A stretch of DNA of 64,000 nucleotides from Pyrus communis (taxonomy: Eukaryota > Streptophyta > Magnoliopsida > Rosales > Rosaceae). The notes under the pieces were generated by a model. The model worked only from the letters and a program-made list of their open reading frames with translations, was not told the DNA's origin and made no database searches. The stretch covers positions 11,145,724 through 11,209,723 of the forward strand of contig NC_084815.1 in assembly GCF_963583255.1 (NCBI RefSeq), given 5' to 3'. The position numbers and the translations under genes are program-made. Below, piece after piece: positions 11,855-22,202 of this stretch (position 1 is the first letter of the stretch; every line of letters starts with the position of its first letter).

Positions 11855-12889
11855 CTTTTTTTTCTTTTGAATCTCAAAACATACATATAAACGTAAGAAC
11901 AAACTTTTACTCCCCCACACTCATTTTCTAGCATAATGTACTCAAAAGGAATTCATTTTAGTCATGCTCACTATCAATTAAGAACAAGGGTGTGGACTGT
12001 CCTACACTAGGCTAGGTGAGGATAATGTGGGTAAACAAAGAATAAAGGCTAAACAAGGCTCAACGGGGGTAAAACTTACAACATATACGAAATATGGGAA
12101 GTAAGGCTATTTGGCTATGGTGGCAACTACACAACTTCATCTTGATATATGTTATGCAATTCAATGTCATGCTTTGAATGAAATGGATATAAGTTCTAGC
12201 ATTTAGTTCTATCATGATACAATTGCATTCTAAGTAGCAGCCAAGCAAGGAATAATGAGATCATGCAACAACTTTTAGAAAACAAAGAATCACAGAAAAT
12301 AACTCTCCAAAGAAGGTAATGGCTCGAGTCTCACAGGGTTGTAGCGTTTGTTTGAGTTCCTTCCTTCAAGCATGTTACAAAAACGAATTTTTCTTTTATG
12401 ATTGCATGTGAAGTCATACATTATAACCATAACTAAGCATAAACCAAGAGTAAATCAAACTTTTCTCTATGTTTATAACTCTTTTTAACAGTCATGCAAT
12501 TACAAACCAAATCCTTATCATTGTGTTGGAAGGTACCCTAAGACACAAACTCACAAAAACGACTCAAAACACTCTTTTTAGGCTTTTCAAAACAATTTTT
12601 CAAATTTTTATGTGCTTTTCGGAGTTATAAAAACAAAACATACTAAAACACTCTAAAACAACTTAAAAACACCTTAAAACAGCAAGGAACAACATTTGAA
12701 GTTATGGGTGATAAAATCCCACGAATTTGCATTAACAACATTAGTTACCCCCCTACACTTAAATCAAACATTGTCCTCAATGTTTTAAGCATAGATTCAC
12801 ACAAAACATAAGTAAACACACAAACAACAACTAAACATACTAAACATGGCAGAATGTAATTAACAAAGAGAAGAGTTTAGGGACGCAAA
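11049..12889 (-). other. 3' non-coding region of element A
   Basis: About 1.8 kb without a credible ORF, conserved in B, C, E, the scrap at 20975-22202 and, reversed, in the left-hand element and D. It includes a pyrimidine run (11819-11870), a site reading GAGTGTGGGGGAG on the minus strand (about 11908-11922), and the internal purine tract near 12747-12765 (minus), here interrupted by one A. Confidence 0.8.
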
Positions 12890-13734
12890 TCTGGTTATGG
12901 AGTGTAAATTCCCTCTTCTCTTTGTTGATTGCATTGAGGCTTGATCTTGATGATTCCACAGGCTTACTCTCGAACTGGTTTCCGCCCATCGTTGATTTTC
13001 CTTTGTGCTACTTCTTGAACTGGGCAGCAGGATGGTTCATTTGGTCTCCCCCGAAGGTCTGAGCATACCCTTTTGGTCTGTTTCTTTGTTCAATCTTTCC
13101 AATTCGTATTGAAAAGGGTTGGAGGATAACTCAGCCTATGTTTGTCTCCACATGCTTCAATGTATCATTTTCACTTGCCTTACTCGCTCCCCTTTGCAGA
13201 AGTGGTCCCTTCTCCGGAAGTGTATCAACCGTTGAAGATGACTACTCGAGAGCAACGCTAGGTAAGCAATCAGGAATAGATTCCAGGCAGTTGGCTCCAG
13301 AACGGAAGACTGACTCCAAATGCCGGCTGATTGCTTCGTTTACTTTGCCATGCGAGTAAGAACAAGGACAAAGAAAAAGACAGGGAAAGAGCATGATATG
13401 AGATACTTTTGCTTTTGACCTTGATGATATGAGATACCTTTGCTTTTGAAGAAGCGGTGAATGAATCAGCACATGTATTTGTTGTGCTGTTTCCTCCTGG
13501 GTCATCTGTACTCCAGACATCTGGTATCATCTTTGGGGAAGAAGAAAGAATTGAGTATTTCGAAAGGCTTTGCTGGGAGTGCGCCCTCAGAGGTGAGGGA
13601 GAGTTGGGCATTTTCTTCAGGTTTGCCCTGCCATAAAAGACGAAGGTCGACATATATAGAGATAATAGCAAGTGGTGGTACTTTTTACCTTTGTCGACAA
13701 ACGTTTTGATCCCGCAACTCCGGCTTTTTGAAAT
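12890..13734 (-). other. Conserved block downstream of the opposite-strand ORF, element A
   Basis: This ~800-base block recurs in B (31081-31889), C (39301-39500 plus 47876-48540), E (60240-60898), D (62713-63530) and in the Tat-like flank 25584-26581. It has a near-duplicate of GTATCTCATATCAT and a minus-strand TATA-like TCTATATATGTCGACC (near 13650-13665). Open frames exist (for example 13270-13830, minus) but the frame is not kept between copies, so I treat the block as non-coding. Confidence 0.65.
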
Positions 13735-14222
13735 AGTGGCGCCTCTTCGATCTTTGAATTCGCCTCTTCGATTTCTGAGCAGGCGCCCCTTCGATTTCTG
13801 AACGACGCCCCTTTGCTTTCTGAACGACACGTGGTAGTGCAGATGCGGCTCCTTTTGACAAAGCTACACGCGTTTTCTGAAAAGCAGAGAAAGCGTCGCC
13901 GAACTTTGCGCTTGTCGGCTAAAGAGGTGTAGTTGCAATGATGGCCTCCACGTGTTTTCAGCTTTGTCAGATATCTTTTGACAAAGTTGAACGCGTCTTC
14001 AGAAAAGCCGAGAAAGCGTCGCCTAAATTACGCCGGAAATTCCGGCTTTTTGAATTGGTGGACGCGTCTTCTGAAAAGCCGAGAACGCGTCGCCTTGGCT
14101 TTTTTATTGAGCTATCGATCACCACAACAAACACACTCTGAAGAACTCCCATTCTTGAAAATCGACTCCGACCCTTTGAAAATTTACTCCATCAACCCCT
14201 ATCTTTGAACACCTTTGAAAAA
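13735..14222 (+). promoter_or_regulatory. Promoter-like region of the opposite-strand ORF, element A
   Basis: It lies just upstream of the ATG at 14223. There are four imperfect ~22-base units around CGCCCCTTCGATTTCTGAA (13735-13830), then three copies of an ACGCGT..TTCTGAAAAGC..GAGAA..GCGTCGCC unit. ACGCGT occurs at 13868, 13991, 14062 and 14085, and CACGTG (G-box core) at 13828 and 13949. A TATA-like stretch is near 14100; in B and C it reads TTATAGAG. CGCG boxes and G-boxes are known plant sites for CAMTA and bZIP/bHLH factors; use here is inferred. Confidence 0.6.
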
Positions 14223-14863
14223 ATGGCAAACTCATCGAACCTTAGCTTGGAATTGAGCCTTAGCAGTGATACGGGCGCGCCGCGTCAAGGTAACGTATGG
14301 CGCCCTTCTTTTTTATCTTCTAACGGTCCTCTTTCAGGTGAAGACTCTGTGATGCAGGACGCCACAACAGCTACAATAGTAGCTAGGAACCTCCTCACTC
14401 CAAAAGATAGTAGGCTGCTGTCAGGACGGTCTGATGAGTTGGCCGTTCAAGAGTCCCTCGCACTTAGTGTTCAGTGTGCGAGCTCTGTGTCCAACATGGG
14501 CCTACGCCTGCTTGCCCGCTCTCGTCAGGTGGAATCGTTGATGGCAGAGGTGGAAAGACTTAAGCAAGAGATCCAGCAGCTTAAGTACGAGAATAGAAGT
14601 TTGCATGTGCTTGCAAATAACTATTCGTCGGGGATGAAGAGGAAGCTTGATGAGCTGCAAGAATCTGAGGGTCGAATTCACAGTGACCGTCAAAGGCTTG
14701 CGGCTTGTCTCCAGAGGCACCTTTTTCTGGGTCATCCAGCGCTTGGCCAAGTATTGAGGCCTGGAATGCTCTAGCTCCGATGCCTCCCGCTTCTATGCCT
14801 CCCGCTTCTGCGCCTTCCGCTTCTGCGCCTCGTAGTGGGGCTTCACGTAAACAACCTTTGTGA
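14223..14863 (+). pseudogene. Opposite-strand ORF of element A, frameshifted
   Basis: It is homologous to the intact ORFs at 32350-33021 and 48903-49580 and lies antisense to the element. ATG at 14223 is chosen because the homologues start there; an in-frame TTG at 14205 is not needed. The first ~170 codons match (NLSLELSLSSD, RQGNVWRPSFLSSNG, the coiled coil QVESLMAEVERLKQEI). One base is missing near 14725 compared with the other copies, so the frame ends early at 14774 and the PMPxx repeats and RSGASRKQPL tail are read only in another frame, to the original stop at 14861-14863. The element is young, so this loss happened shortly before or after insertion. Function unknown; see the copy at 32350. 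Confidence 0.8.
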
Positions 14864-14897
14864 AGCTCCACCTTTCTCCATGTTTAGTATCTTTCTT

Positions 14898-14960
14898 TCT
14901 TTTCTTTTTTTTTCTTTTTTATTTTTTTATTTTTTTTATTTTTTATTAACATAAATAAAA
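14898..14960 (-). repeat. A-rich tract between gag-derived ORF and opposite-strand ORF, element A
   Basis: It is T-rich on the plus strand with scattered A and C. In element sense it is an A-rich stretch following AATAAA-like words. B (33064-33094), C (49592-49634) and D (61551-61576) have an A-rich tract at the same junction. Confidence 0.6.
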
Positions 14961-16295
14961 TCAAACGGCATGGAATTTATCTTTGAATGGGCGGTGATAC
15001 TTGAAATGATCCGGTAATAGTTTAAATTCCAGATTGGGTGCCTGAATCATTAACCACATGTTAGTATAAAAGAAAATTGAAATTCGGGGAGGCGGCTTAC
15101 CTGTGTGCTCCAAAATGAACTCCAGAATAAACACCCCTTCGAAAGTTATGACTTGTCCCGTGTCATAAAATCCAACTTCCTTGGGAATTGTGGTTTCAAA
15201 TTTGTCCTCTTTGATGCCTTCTACATCTTCTCCAGCCACTACCTTCTCTTGAATCATTCTTCTTGGTGTACAAAGTCCTTTGAAGAATTCAACACCATCT
15301 AAAACTTGCTGTGTTGCACCAAGAATTGGAATAGCATTTTGCACCTTTGGGAAGGCTTCCACGATGTCCTTTTTACTCTCTTCTTGGTTGGGAATCAAAA
15401 ACCTACTAGGAAAAGGGACATTGGGTGGAATAACATCAGAATAACATGGAATTGGGACGTCCTTACTGGTGGTGGGTGGTTTAGAGGGCTTAGGGGGCTG
15501 CGGCAAGGGTTGTTCTACCCTTGCCGTGTGCATGTCTTCTTCCTCCTCCTCAATTAGCAGCTCTTCATCCACTTCTAGGCTATGTTTGGACATTTTTAGG
15601 TCAGCTCCAACCTCCATAGCACTTCCCAAAGTGATAGCATTATGGATTTCAAAATCTTCCTTCGAGTTTTCAATAGTTGAGTTGGAAAGTTCACTTTGCT
15701 CTTGAATTTGTTTCATGAACTCCATAATCTGCCCAAATTGCTCGTCCAATTTACCCAACTTCTTATCTTGATTTTGTTCGTCCTGCGTCAAAGAGGTTAG
15801 TAATTGAAAATTTTTATCATTATCCATGGACATACTTGAACTTGATTGGAATTGTTGTGGGGGAGGTTGTGGTGGCTGCATAGGTGTTGTATTGAACTCC
15901 TCATATGGTTGCCAATATGCTTCTTGTTGAGCCTCCTTGGCTTGATTTTGTGACCCCTGCGCCAAAGAATTTATTTCATTAAGAATTTGAATATAATCTA
16001 TTGGCGAACTTGAATTTAATTGAGCATATTGCATATGAAGTTGTGGTGGCTGCATAGGTCTTGAATAGAACTCCTCATATGGTTGCCAATATGCTTCACG
16101 TTGAACTTGTTGATCTTCCCACCATATAGAGTTTGAATGATCCCTCCAATCTCTTTGTGGACATTGATTGGCTTGAAATCCTTGCCTATATGAAGCACCA
16201 AATGTAGGGACACTCTGCATTGTGGTCCTTTCGGCATACGGCGACAATTTAGAAGTAAGATTTGCCAATTGAGCTTGAATGCTAGCAAAATCCAT
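14961..16295 (-). CDS. Truncated gag-derived protein of element A (444 aa)
   Basis: The ORF starts 165 bases after the PBS. It begins MDFASIQAQLANLTSKL, resembling the part of Athila gag after the capsid domain. A segment EAYWQPYEEF..PMQPPQ is duplicated (residues 67-84 and 125-142). A glutamate run follows near 250, then a stretch with PFPSRFLIPNQEE and VQNAIPILGA reminiscent of the gag-protease linker. It ends with LEFKLLPDHFKY, similar to the entry into reverse transcriptase (LPDHLKY) of full-length relatives. No CCHC zinc knuckle, protease or RT motif is visible. It therefore looks like gag-pol with both the capsid part and the catalytic core deleted but the frame kept open. C carries a broken homologue; B and D lack it. 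Whether it is translated is unknown. Confidence 0.6.
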   Translation of the reverse strand: MDFASIQAQLANLTSKLSPYAERTTMQSVPTFGASYRQGFQANQCPQRDWRDHSNSIWWEDQQVQREAYWQPYEEFYSRPMQPPQLHMQYAQLNSSSPIDYIQILNEINSLAQGSQNQAKEAQQEAYWQPYEEFNTTPMQPPQPPPQQFQSSSSMSMDNDKNFQLLTSLTQDEQNQDKKLGKLDEQFGQIMEFMKQIQEQSELSNSTIENSKEDFEIHNAITLGSAMEVGADLKMSKHSLEVDEELLIEEEEEDMHTARVEQPLPQPPKPSKPPTTSKDVPIPCYSDVIPPNVPFPSRFLIPNQEESKKDIVEAFPKVQNAIPILGATQQVLDGVEFFKGLCTPRRMIQEKVVAGEDVEGIKEDKFETTIPKEVGFYDTGQVITFEGVFILEFILEHTGKPPPRISIFFYTNMWLMIQAPNLEFKLLPDHFKYHRPFKDKFHAV

Positions 16296-16459
16296 ATCTT
16301 ACTTCTCTAGTACCTAAAATCAGAGAACTAAATCAAAAATCAAAAGTAACAACAAACAAAGAAAACAACACTAAGTTAGAAACTAAAACGAAAACAACTA
16401 AACCAAAAAAAAAAAAAAAAAAAAAAAGAAAAGAACCAAGGGATTAGCAAAGTTGCTAA

Positions 16460-16477
16460 TCCCCGGCAACGGCGCCA
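16460..16477 (-). other. Primer binding site (tRNA-Asp type) of element A
   Basis: The minus strand reads TGGCGCCGTTGCCGGGGA, complementary to the 3' end of plant tRNA-Asp(GTC), five bases inside the 5' LTR. tRNA-Asp priming is typical of Athila-branch elements. Confidence 0.92.
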
Positions 16478-16482
16478 AAATT

Positions 16483-18870
16483 TGATGCGAGATTTATACG
16501 CACACAAATTAAACCCTCTTTTTATCAATTGTAGTATATGTATAAGTAGGGATCGTTCTGGACCGGGGATTAGGAGGGAATGCAAATCTCTTGGAAACTG
16601 ACTCAAAAACGTAAAATAAAGTTTAAAACACTAAACTAGACTCAAAGAATGCAAAATTAAAGTTTAAAACACTAAGACAAACCAAAAACTCAAAATGCTT
16701 TAAAAAAAACACAAACTAAAATGATTTCTAACTAAATTGACATTAAAGTAAAGGGGGATTTAAGTTTATACGAAATTAAATTAAATGAACAAATTAAAAC
16801 AGAATGTAAATATGGAATTGATGAAATGGAATGAATGGATGATAGAATAGCTAAGGGGTTCATCTCCATACATGTTACACTTGCATAATAAAAAGATTTC
16901 CAATTGCATTTCAACAAATCATTAATTCTCAACGCCCCGGGTCAATTAGGTCCGCTTAAATTAACCGTCAAGTTTTCCTTAAGTTAATGAATTGGATGGG
17001 TTAGCGCAACGCAATTCACAACATTCTCCAAAAGTCCTTTACGTGAAAAGCACAATAAAGATACAATCAAAAATCATTAAGCATCATGAAAACTTTAAGT
17101 GTTGACGAGGCATTCGTTACTATGGAATACGCATGAAACTTATGCCAAGAATTCATTTAACGCGATTGTTTATAAGCAACCTCCACTACTTGTGAATATA
17201 AGTTCGTAACTATTAGGTGAAACTCACTTATATTCTAGCGTCATATTCATGCATGAAAATTAAGTGTACACTCTCAATAAACATACATAAATAAGTTATC
17301 AATCAAACGGTTAAACAAATTGAACCACAACTTATGAAACGCAATTAGAAGTAATCAAATCAAAATGCAAGCATAAACATTTATTTCGAATCACCCCCTA
17401 GCTAAAGGGGGTTTTAGTTCCTCATTACGTTGAAATCAAAGAAACACCTAAACATTCCAACAACTCAAACTTGAATTGTATGAACGTTTAGGCACTCTTC
17501 TCTTCCATTCCTTATACGTACAAAACAAAGAGAATTAAAATGAAACATTGAAATCAAAGAATCACCTAAACATTCCAACAACTCAAACTTGAATTGTATG
17601 AACGTTTAGGTCCTCTTCTCTTCCTCGTTGTTGTAGCACAAGGTCTAAGGTGAGGTTTGGGGGATTATGGAAATGTGGAATGGAGTGAGGAGTGATGGAA
17701 ATGGAAAGATGGTTTTGGATTCTAAGGGGACTCACCGCAAAGAGAAGGAATGGAAGTGTTTGTGGTGTGTTGTGTATGAAATGAGATGTCATTTTTGTGT
17801 ATGAATGCATGGGTTTTTATAGGGGGAATGGGAGAATATGTGGGTGATTGTTTAAGAGTGAATGTGGTTGTTATGATTGAGAGTGCATGTGGATGAAATA
17901 ATGATGGAAAAAGAGCTAGGTTGTTGGTGTGTGAATGCATGTGTTGAATTGGTGGTGCAATGATGAAAGAGTAAGTGCATGTGTGTGTGAATGGTGGTGC
18001 AATGATGAAAGAGTAAGTGCATGTGTGTGTGAATGGTGAATGGTGGTGCAATGATGAAAGAATAAGTGCATGTGTGTGTGAATGGTGGTAGCTAGGGTGA
18101 ATTATGATGAATGCATGTGGAATAAAGATGGAGAAGGTGGTGTAATGATGAAGGAGTAAGTGCATGTGTGTGTATGTTTTGTTTGTTGGTTAAAGCTTGT
18201 GTTTGCATGTGAATGTTGTTTGTGTGAAGTGTGTGTGAATGTGCATGTGTTTTAAAGAATGAATGGTGGTATAATGATGAAGTGTGATGAGTGATAAGTG
18301 TATGATATGTTGAGTGGTAAGTGAATGATAAGATAAGTGATAAGTGAATGATATGTTGAGTGATAAATGAATGATATGTTGAGTGATAAGATAAGTGGTT
18401 ATTGATATGTAGATGAATGAATGATATGATAAGTAATAAATGAATGATAAGTGGTTATTGATATGTAGATGAATGAATGATATGATAAGTAATAAATGAA
18501 TGATATGTGGTGATGATAAGATAAGTGTATGATATGATAAGTGGTGAATGAAGGAGTGGAATGTTGGAATGTTATGCACGACTAAGGATATAGGAAAGGT
18601 TTAAATATCCTAAAACTAAAGGGAACAAGGTTCCAACACTTTGGTCTTCAATTAGGTTTTCAATTTCGTCCAACACTTTGGCTCCAAGCATAAGCTTTCC
18701 ATCCTTAGCCCAAAAGTGCTCCAAACGTCTCCAAAATGCATCTTTTTGCTCCTTTAGCCCTTTTGGCCTACAAACACACGAAAATAGCTTAAAGTACTAA
18801 AATAACTAAAGAAACATAATGTAAATGCACGAGAACAAGCCATTTAAGTCGCATGAATATGCTCCTATCA
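16483..18870 (-). mobile_element. 5' LTR of element A
   Basis: It is 2,388 bases, effectively identical to 8633-11033 except for a missing 12-base repeat unit near 18310 and one A fewer near 16707. The TATA-type box is at 17814-17822 (minus), so transcription would run leftwards through the element. Confidence 0.95.
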
Positions 18871-18875
18871 CAAAA

Positions 18876-20974
18876 CCATACACATGCATTCATTATTCAT
18901 TCTCTCACATGCTCCCATTACATATCATATCACTTATCACTTATCATAATCACTTATCATATCACTTATCACTTATCACTCATCACTTATCACTCATCAC
19001 TTATCTTATCATTCACCACTTATCATATCATACACTCAATCACTTATCACTTATCACATATCATTCACCACTTATCATATCATACACTCAATCACTTATC
19101 ACTTATCATCATCACTCTAGCTTTAATTCACATGCACATTCACTCACCACAAACATTTCACATGCACTTGTTCCTCCATTAAATCAGCCACATGCACTTC
19201 CCACTCATCATAACCTAGCTGCACAAGCCACCCCACATGTCCCTTTAATCATTCAAACATGCACTCCCATTAATTAAACCATGCAGCCACACCTTCACCC
19301 ACATGCACCATTCAAACATACGCCCAAACACCACCAGAAATCATCATTGCCGTGGGTACCTATCCCATTTCAGATTGTCATTCCACTTCATTGCACATGC
19401 ATCTTCATAATTCAACACATGCATTCATTATTTATTTACTTTGCATCCTTTAATTTAATCACATGCACATTCAAACAAACACATTCATTCCAGCCATACC
19501 TTGCATTTTCAGATTGTTCCTCCATCATTGCACCACAATGCAGCCACATGCACTTGTTCCTCTAACATTTCAGCCACTTGCACTCCCATTCTCTCCCAAA
19601 ACCGTGCACATGCATTCTCCTTGCATTTCCAGCTATTCCACATGCTATTTCAGCCACATGCACTCATAATCATTCAACCAACTTTGCACATGCATTCATC
19701 ATCATAACCTAGCTGTCATGTTCCCCCCATTTCACCTATAAATAAGCATCCATTGCATTCATTCTCATTCACATCCATTCACCACAGAAATAAGGCCTTT
19801 GTGCCAGAAATTCACCCATTCCAAACACTCTTCCATAAACTCATCCATTGCAGAAATGTAGACCATCAAACTCCCTTGTGCCGTGCTCTCCCTTACAATC
19901 CAAACACCATCCTTCCATTCCTCCACCACTACCCAAACCATTCACACCATCAAACTATCCTTAGACCTTGTGCTACAACGAAGAGGAAGATAAGAGTGCC
20001 TAAACGTTCATACAATTCAAGTTTGAGTTGTTGGAATGTTTAGGTGTTTCTTTGATTTCTATGTTTAATTTCAATACTCTTTGTTTTGTACGAATGAGGC
20101 ATGGAAGAGAAGAGTGCCTAAACGTTCATACAATTCAAGTTTGAGTTGTTGGAATGTTTAGGTGTTTCTTTGATTCTCTTTGTTTTGTACCATGAGGAAC
20201 TAAACCCCCCTTGGTTAGGGGGTGATTCGAATATATGTTTATGCTTGCATTTTGATTTGAATACTTCTAATTGCGTTTCATAAGTTGTGGATTCAATTCG
20301 TTTAACTGTTTGATTGATAACTTATTTATGTATGTTTATTGAGATTGCAAGCTTAATTTTCATGCATGAATATGACGCTAGAATATAAGTGAGTTTCACC
20401 TAATCGTTATGAACTTATATTCACAAGTAGTGGAGGTTGCTTATAAACAATCGCGTTAAACGAATTCTTGGCATAAGTTTCATGCGTATTCCATAGTAAC
20501 GAATGCCTCGTCAACACTTATAATTTTCATAGAGCGTAATGATTCTTGCTTGTATCTCTTCTATGCATTCATGTTGAGGACTTGTGGGGAATGTTTTGAA
20601 TTGTTGTATGCGTTAACCCATCCAATTCAATAACGTTAGGAAGATTTGAAGGTTAATTAGTGCATCACGGTTAACCCGGGGTGTTGAGTTTCATGGTTTA
20701 TTGAAATGCAATTAGAAATCATTTTATTATGCAAGTATAACATGTATGGAGATGAATCCCTTAGCCATTCTATCATCCATCCATTCATTCCATCAAATTC
20801 GTTTTACAATCTGTTTCGTTTATTAACTTGTTTTGTTATTTCAATTTTCGTATAAATCTAAATCCCCCTTTACTTTAATGTCCAATTTAGTTAGAAATCA
20901 ATTTAGTTTGTGCTTTTAAGTGTTTTGATTCATTTTATTTCCCAATTTCGTCCAAATTCACCAAAGTGCTCAAA
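18876..20974 (+). mobile_element. Second part of the plus LTR interrupted by element A, truncated
   Basis: It continues the LTR that began at 8328. It has the U3 repeat tract (18920-19115), many CACATGCA words, a TATA box CTATAAATA (19736-19744), and the duplicated block around TTCAAGTTTGAGTTGTTGG (20010-20170). It stops in U5 near 20974 (CACCAAAGTGCTCAAA), where a minus-oriented internal scrap follows. Confidence 0.85.
18920..19115 (+). repeat. TCACTTATCA / CATATCAT microrepeat tract in LTR U3
   Basis: Imperfect alternation of TCACTTATCA, TATCATATCA and ATTCACCAC, about 200 bases. Versions of it occur in nearly every LTR of the family (7715-7880, 10430-10720, 18290-18550, 28750-28895, 35305-35450, 40755-40950, 46555-46640, 55425-55590) with different length and order. 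The 12-base length difference between the LTRs of A lies in this tract. Confidence 0.85.
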
Positions 20975-22202
20975 CAAGTAAAACACAACCTAAACCTTCC
21001 AACAATCGTCTCAGGGATTTCCAATGCACATGACATGTTAAAAATCTTTATTCCCACAGATTTTAGCCATCTTTACACTTAAGTACATTCTTACTCATAG
21101 TCGCCACATACTAGTTCGCATTTAAGCATTTAAAACACATTTCGAATGTAGTAACATGCCTTAGAGAATTTCCTCAATTCCTTACTAGAATGCACTCTAT
21201 TTTCACACAGATTTTCTGACTACACACCCTACACTAGTTATATGTGAGAGATTGATGTAAACATGAAAGACTAGTATCTCACATATGTTATAACAAAGAA
21301 AGCAATTTCTGGATTTACGATAATGACATGAATATGATCTCATGAATGGAATGCTACTACTTAGAATGAGAACCAGTGATTCCATAAGCTCATATCAATT
21401 CCAAACTCCACATTATTGAACACATAACGATCAAGATAGAAGTCAAAGGGGTGTAACGGGGCTAGGTATTGGCTAACAATGAAAGGTGAAGGATAAACAA
21501 AGGTTCTTAAAGCGATAGGAAGCAAAGTAATGAAATTGACACCTAAACTCACTTTTAATGGCAGAAATCAACTTTTAAACACTAGGGAAGATTCATGCAC
21601 AATTAGGGTCAAATTCACTCTTTTGGACCCTTCCTTCAATAACCAATACTTGTGAGATCATTCTCACTTATTTTTCAACTTTTTTTCTTTCTTTTCTACA
21701 CTTTTCTAATTTCATTTTATTTTTCCTAGAATTTTTTTTTTTTTTCTTTTTCTTTATTTCATTCTTTGGCCGTGCCCTATTATCTTCCCCCACACTTATT
21801 TTCTGCAATATATTGATCAAAAGGAGTTCATTCTAAGTCATGCTTCACTATCCTTTAAGAACAAGGGTATGGAAAGTCCTAATCTAAGCTAGGTGAGGAT
21901 AATGTGGTTAACAAAGAAAATAAGCTTGAAAAGGCTAAAAAGGGGTAATCCTACAATACATGTGAAAAGGGATAGGCTTTTTGGCTTTGGTTTGACTAAC
22001 AACTTCATCTTATTGTATGTTATGCAATCAATATCATGCTTTGAATGAATTGGGCATGAGTTCTAGTATTTGGAACTATAATGAAATGCATTCCAAGTAG
22101 CAACCAAGCAAAGAATGATGAGATCATGCAACGACTTTAGAAAACAAGGAATCGCAGAATTATACTCTCCAAAGAACGTTATAGGCTCAAGTCTCACAAG
22201 GA
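20975..22202 (-). mobile_element. Internal 3' non-coding scrap of a main-family element
   Basis: It matches 11095-12345 of element A in the same orientation, without PPT or LTR at either end. Plus-oriented LTR sequence lies on both sides, so the ends are rearrangement junctions. No coding sequence. Junction positions are within a few bases. Confidence 0.75.

Larger units (their letters stand above)
8633..18870 (-). mobile_element. Element A: complete non-autonomous Athila-like retrotransposon
   Basis: It is 10,238 bases long in minus orientation, with both LTRs, PBS and PPT present and CAAAA duplicated at 8628-8632 and 18871-18875. Inside, in element-sense order, are a gag-derived ORF (16295 to 14961), an A-rich tract, an opposite-strand ORF (14223-14863), a conserved block and a ~1.8 kb non-coding 3' region. 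There is no protease, reverse transcriptase, RNase H or integrase, so it must move with enzymes from elsewhere. The LTRs differ by a 12-bp repeat unit and one A in a homopolymer, with no base substitution noticed, so insertion was recent. Confidence 0.95.

Noticed and set aside
13380..13500. Possible intron (AAG/GTATCT donor and pyrimidine-rich acceptor) in the conserved block
   Set aside because: The acceptor lacks a convincing AG context and the exons have no conserved frame; only RNA data could support it.
13270..13830. 186-codon minus-strand frame in the conserved block (also 31461-32024 and 48044-48694)
   Set aside because: The N-terminal and central parts shift frame between A, B, C and D; no domain recognised; differences are not biased to third positions as far as I can see.
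14502..14871. Minus-strand frames opposite the EAR/coiled-coil ORF
   Set aside because: Shadows of a conserved frame; they lack their own conserved starts and stops between copies.
16460..16477. A tRNA-Asp gene
   Set aside because: Only the 18-base PBS complement is present; no cloverleaf around it. The same holds at 33303, 50731 and 61302.
18920..19115. CRISPR-like array
   Set aside because: Repeats are 10-12 bases, irregular and without unique spacers; this is U3 microrepeat DNA in a plant retrotransposon.
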